In this document: piece by piece, positions 4,933-6,619 of the stretch
Layout of the letters: every line of letters begins with the position of its first letter
Numbering within the stretch: position 1 is the first letter of the stretch
NCBI GenBank assembly: GCA_945864765.1
Contig: CAMBDR010000252.1
Span: 1-6,619, forward strand
Source of the DNA: Janthinobacterium lividum
GTDB lineage: Bacteria; Pseudomonadota; Gammaproteobacteria; Burkholderiales; Burkholderiaceae_D
Direction: 5' to 3'
DNA: 6,619 bases
The notes under the pieces: generated by a model
Told to the model about the DNA's origin: nothing
The model's input: the letters and a program-made list of their open reading frames with translations, nothing else
Database searches by the model: none
Translations under genes and position numbers: made by a program

Positions 4933-6084
4933 TTAGCGTGCCGGTAGCGTCACTTCAAGTAATTCCAGCCCCGGTTCCGGGCGCAAGCTAAATTCCGTGC
5001 CCGTTGGTAACACGCAACTGTCCCCCGTCAATAAATGAAATTTGCCCAAAGTCGGGCTATCCAGATGCAAGCTGCCTGCCAGCACAAACCAAAACATGAA
5101 TTCGCCCTGGTGGCTATCGGCAACGGTGGCATACGTGCTGTGGCGGTCGGGTCGTACCACTTGCACCCCGGCCAGGCTGTCGGTGGCGGCGGCAATGCCA
5201 ATATCGCGCACTTCAAAGCCGGGCAAACGCCAACCCTGCCAAGGGGCTTGGGCCGCATGGTGGCGCACAAAGCGTTGGTTGGAAAAGCGCCGGTTGGGCA
5301 CCAAGCCTGGCGTGGGTAGCTTAAGCTTGTGGTCGGCAATGGTTTCATGAATCGCAGGGCAACCGACTTCAATCACTTCCATGCCTTCTGATGCTTCCAA
5401 TACCCGGTGCCGAATTTCCGGTGGTTGTAGCACGCAATCGCCCGCCTGCAACAAAAACGGCGAACCCTGATCTTCATACACCACCCGCACCCAGCCGGTT
5501 TTGCAAAAAATCATTTGAAACCGCACTTTATGAAAATGCACATAATCCGCAACTGGGCCGCCACGCGGCACCCGGATTTGCGAGGCCACAAACGCCCCGC
5601 CCAAGCGGCCCGGCAATAAATCGCGGTATTCCAGGCCGGCCCGCCCCACATGCCAGGCATCCAGGCCGGTGTTGCGGCACAGTACAACTTTTTGCTCCGT
5701 CGGTGGTACTACCATATTGCTTTGCTGCTCTTGCCAATAAATACGGATACCACCCGGTGCCACCAAGGGTTGGGGCAACTTGGCTGAAAATTCGGCTGGC
5801 CAGGCATGGGTATCGCACAGTAAATATAAGCTGGGCGGCTGGGCCATGCTTTGCGGATCGGCTGTTGCAGCGGCTTCTTGCACCAGCCGCAAACTGAGGC
5901 CATGGCCGGAAATGACCGCCGTGTCAGGGGCATCCGCCGGAAAAATAAGATCGACCCGAAACCCGAGTTTGCTCAGAAAAAAATCCAGCGTGGCGGCCAA
6001 ATCAGGGCAGGGCAGGCACACCTGAGCAGCTTTAATACCAGCAATAGCCGGGAGAGTTGGCGGGGTGGATTGAACAGGGCTCAT
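4933..6084 (-). CDS. VOC (glyoxalase-like) plus double-cupin fusion protein
   Basis: From the ATG at 6084-6082 the protein has 383 residues. Residues about 17-120 read as a VOC/glyoxalase-like module (IKAAQVCLPCPDLAATLDFFLSKLGFRVDL, a typical first VOC strand-helix-strand). Residues about 160-250 form a first cupin with a plausible metal set H183, H185, Q190 and H226 in the motifs VHFHKVRFQMIF and GDCVLQPPEIRH. Residues about 300-383 form a second cupin fold (HQGEFMFWFVLAGS, then GDSCVLPTGTEF) in which only H325 and E328 resemble ligands and F365 replaces the usual late His, so this copy may be structural. No enzyme of known function is recognised; cupin and VOC proteins include metal-dependent dioxygenases, isomerases and non-enzymatic sensors. 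Position directly before kynB suggests a link with tryptophan or aromatic catabolism, which is inference. A TTG at 6138 would add 18 residues encoded by an 11-bp repeat and is unlikely to be the start. No clear Shine-Dalgarno sequence precedes the ATG. The protein appears cytoplasmic. Confidence 0.8.
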   Translation of the reverse strand: MSPVQSTPPTLPAIAGIKAAQVCLPCPDLAATLDFFLSKLGFRVDLIFPADAPDTAVISGHGLSLRLVQEAAATADPQSMAQPPSLYLLCDTHAWPAEFSAKLPQPLVAPGGIRIYWQEQQSNMVVPPTEQKVVLCRNTGLDAWHVGRAGLEYRDLLPGRLGGAFVASQIRVPRGGPVADYVHFHKVRFQMIFCKTGWVRVVYEDQGSPFLLQAGDCVLQPPEIRHRVLEASEGMEVIEVGCPAIHETIADHKLKLPTPGLVPNRRFSNQRFVRHHAAQAPWQGWRLPGFEVRDIGIAAATDSLAGVQVVRPDRHSTYATVADSHQGEFMFWFVLAGSLHLDSPTLGKFHLLTGDSCVLPTGTEFSLRPEPGLELLEVTLPAR

Positions 6085-6089
6085 GATAG

Positions 6090-6127
6090 GGGCGAGATGT
6101 GGGCGAGATGTGGGCGAGATGTGGGCG
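6090..6127. repeat. Three perfect 11-bp tandem repeats at the 5' end of the cupin gene
   Basis: GGGCGAGATGT is repeated exactly at 6090-6100, 6101-6111 and 6112-6122, with a partial fourth copy GGGCG at 6123-6127. It begins 5 bases from the ATG of the minus-strand VOC/cupin gene, so on the transcript the tract reads as ACATCTCGCCC units directly before the start codon. The 11-bp unit is not a multiple of three, which argues that it is leader and not coding sequence. Confidence 0.9.
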
Positions 6128-6237
6128 TTCTGACACAAGTTAAAAAGTGCGCTAAAAGCGCTTTGCAGGCGAAAAAATGCTGCCGGGGCTAAAGTGTAGC
6201 AGCAAATTCAGGGAATCTTGTCTTTTTAATGCAGAAC

Positions 6238-6269
6238 TTGCGCGGACGAATCAGATTGCAGATTACAAT
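6238..6269 (+). promoter_or_regulatory. Possible ilvE promoter
   Basis: TACAAT at 6264-6269 matches the -10 consensus at five of six positions and lies 36 bases before the ilvE ATG. The best -35-like hexamer upstream is TTGCGC (6238-6243), at 20 bp spacing, which is longer than ideal. The predicted leader is about 30 nt, too short for a classical amino-acid attenuator. Confidence 0.4.
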
Positions 6270-6292
6270 AGTCGTTTGTAGACCATTATTGC

Positions 6293-6296
6293 GGAG
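6293..6296 (+). promoter_or_regulatory. Ribosome binding site of ilvE
   Basis: GGAG stands 9 nt before the ATG at 6306-6308, an acceptable Shine-Dalgarno position. It shows that the gene keeps normal initiation signals despite the nonsense codon downstream. Confidence 0.65.
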
Positions 6297-6305
6297 TTTA
6301 GAACC

Positions 6306-6619
6306 ATGACACCATCCACAGCCGAGCTCGTCATTACCCCGTCTGACCATTGCTTACCGGAAGCCGACCGCCTGGCGCGTTTGGAGGCCCCCGGGTTTGG
6401 ACGCTTTTTCACCGATCATATGGTCGTGGTGCCGTAGAAAGATGGTGCCTGGCAACAGGGGGAACTCAAGGCCTATGGCCCCTTGAGTCTCGATCCTTCG
6501 GCTTCGGTATTGCATTACGGACAAGCTATTTTTGAAGGCTTTAAAGCCTTTGCCCAGCCCGATGGCGGGGTCAAATGTTTCCGCCCGGAAGCCAATGGCG
6601 AGCGCTTTAACCGCAGTGC
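6306..6619 (+). pseudogene. ilvE: Branched-chain aminotransferase IlvE, 5' part, interrupted by in-frame TAG
   Basis: Reading from the ATG at 6306 through a TAG at 6435-6437 gives a continuous match to the N-terminus of fold-type IV branched-chain aminotransferases: FGRFFTDHM (residues 31-39), then KDGAWQ, AYGPLSLDPSASVLHYGQAIFEGFKAF and FRPEANGERFNRS up to the window edge. IlvE is a cytoplasmic PLP enzyme that interconverts Leu, Ile and Val with their 2-oxo acids using glutamate, the last step of their synthesis. Homologs have a residue, usually Tyr, where codon 44 is TAG, so one change from TAC or TAT explains the stop. There is no frameshift: the same frame carries conserved sequence on both sides. 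Without readthrough the product would be a 43-residue fragment. The next plausible in-frame start, TTG at 6483, would lose the conserved N-terminal segment. Possible explanations are a sequencing error, a recent null mutation or amber suppression. The remaining two-thirds, including the PLP lysine, is outside the window. Confidence 0.8.

Larger units (their letters stand above)
6085..6305. other. Divergent intergenic region between the cupin gene and ilvE
   Basis: This 221-base region must hold start signals for both directions. On the left it contains the 11-bp repeats. A 5-bp hairpin GCGCT-AAA-AGCGC lies at 6149-6161; on the minus strand it is followed by ACTTTTT, so a weak attenuator in the cupin leader is conceivable. 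On the minus strand a -10-like TACACT (6198-6193) has only a poor -35 partner. On the plus strand the ilvE promoter candidate and ribosome binding site are at the right end. No small gene or RNA gene is recognised. Confidence 0.4.

Noticed and set aside
6090..6127. CRISPR array or integration repeats
   Set aside because: The 11-bp units are directly adjacent without spacers and no cas-like or integrase gene is in the window.
6085..6138. Upstream TTG start at 6138 for the VOC/cupin gene
   Set aside because: The added 18 residues are made mostly of the 11-bp repeat, whose unit is not a multiple of three, and contain no VOC sequence; the ATG at 6084 is preferred.

Overview
The window looks like chromosomal sequence from a Gram-negative proteobacterium, most probably a betaproteobacterium of the Burkholderiales. 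This rests on moderate GC content, a KynB that reads like the Burkholderia/Cupriavidus/Bordetella type, export signals on two minus-strand proteins, and general gene style. The assignment is an inference from remembered families, not from a search.

Layout: (1) Bases 1-105 are the last 34 codons of an upstream plus-strand gene with a TPR-like tail. (2) Bases 106-233 form an intergenic region with two perfect short palindromes, a good sigma70-type promoter and a strong ribosome binding site. (3) Bases 234-2330 encode a 698-residue sulfatase-like hydrolase (alkaline phosphatase superfamily) with an unusual active-site motif, Cys-Ser-Ser-Ser-Arg, and a C-terminal IPT/TIG immunoglobulin-like domain. 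(4) Four minus-strand genes follow, transcribed from right to left: a VOC + double-cupin fusion protein (6084-4933), kynurenine formamidase kynB (4865-4224), an exported Asp-box (BNR, sialidase-like) beta-propeller with a conserved-looking CECC motif (4184-2910), and an exported thioredoxin-like CxxC protein (2913-2371). The last two overlap by 4 nt (ATGA) and should be translationally coupled. The intergenic gaps are 67 and 39 bases, so all four could share a transcript, although they may be two functional pairs. The block converges on the sulfatase gene. (5) At 6306-6619, divergent from the block, the first third of a branched-chain aminotransferase gene (ilvE, fold type IV) begins; it carries an in-frame amber codon at codon 44 and runs off the window.

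How the genes fit together: KynB hydrolyses N-formylkynurenine in tryptophan breakdown, and the cupin/VOC protein beside it is a candidate for a metal-dependent accessory step. The propeller and thioredoxin-like proteins look like a periplasmic pair in which a CxxC protein could manage the cysteines of its partner. The sulfatase appears to be a separate unit with its own promoter.

The most striking points are the nonsense codon in ilvE, the non-canonical sulfatase motif with the IPT/TIG fusion and no signal peptide, the coupled propeller-thioredoxin pair, and five short direct repeats (units of 9, 10, 11, 12 and 18 bp) confined to the minus-strand block. Two of these repeats lie directly upstream of start codons that lack a recognisable Shine-Dalgarno sequence. 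I found no RNA genes, insertion sequences or CRISPR arrays.
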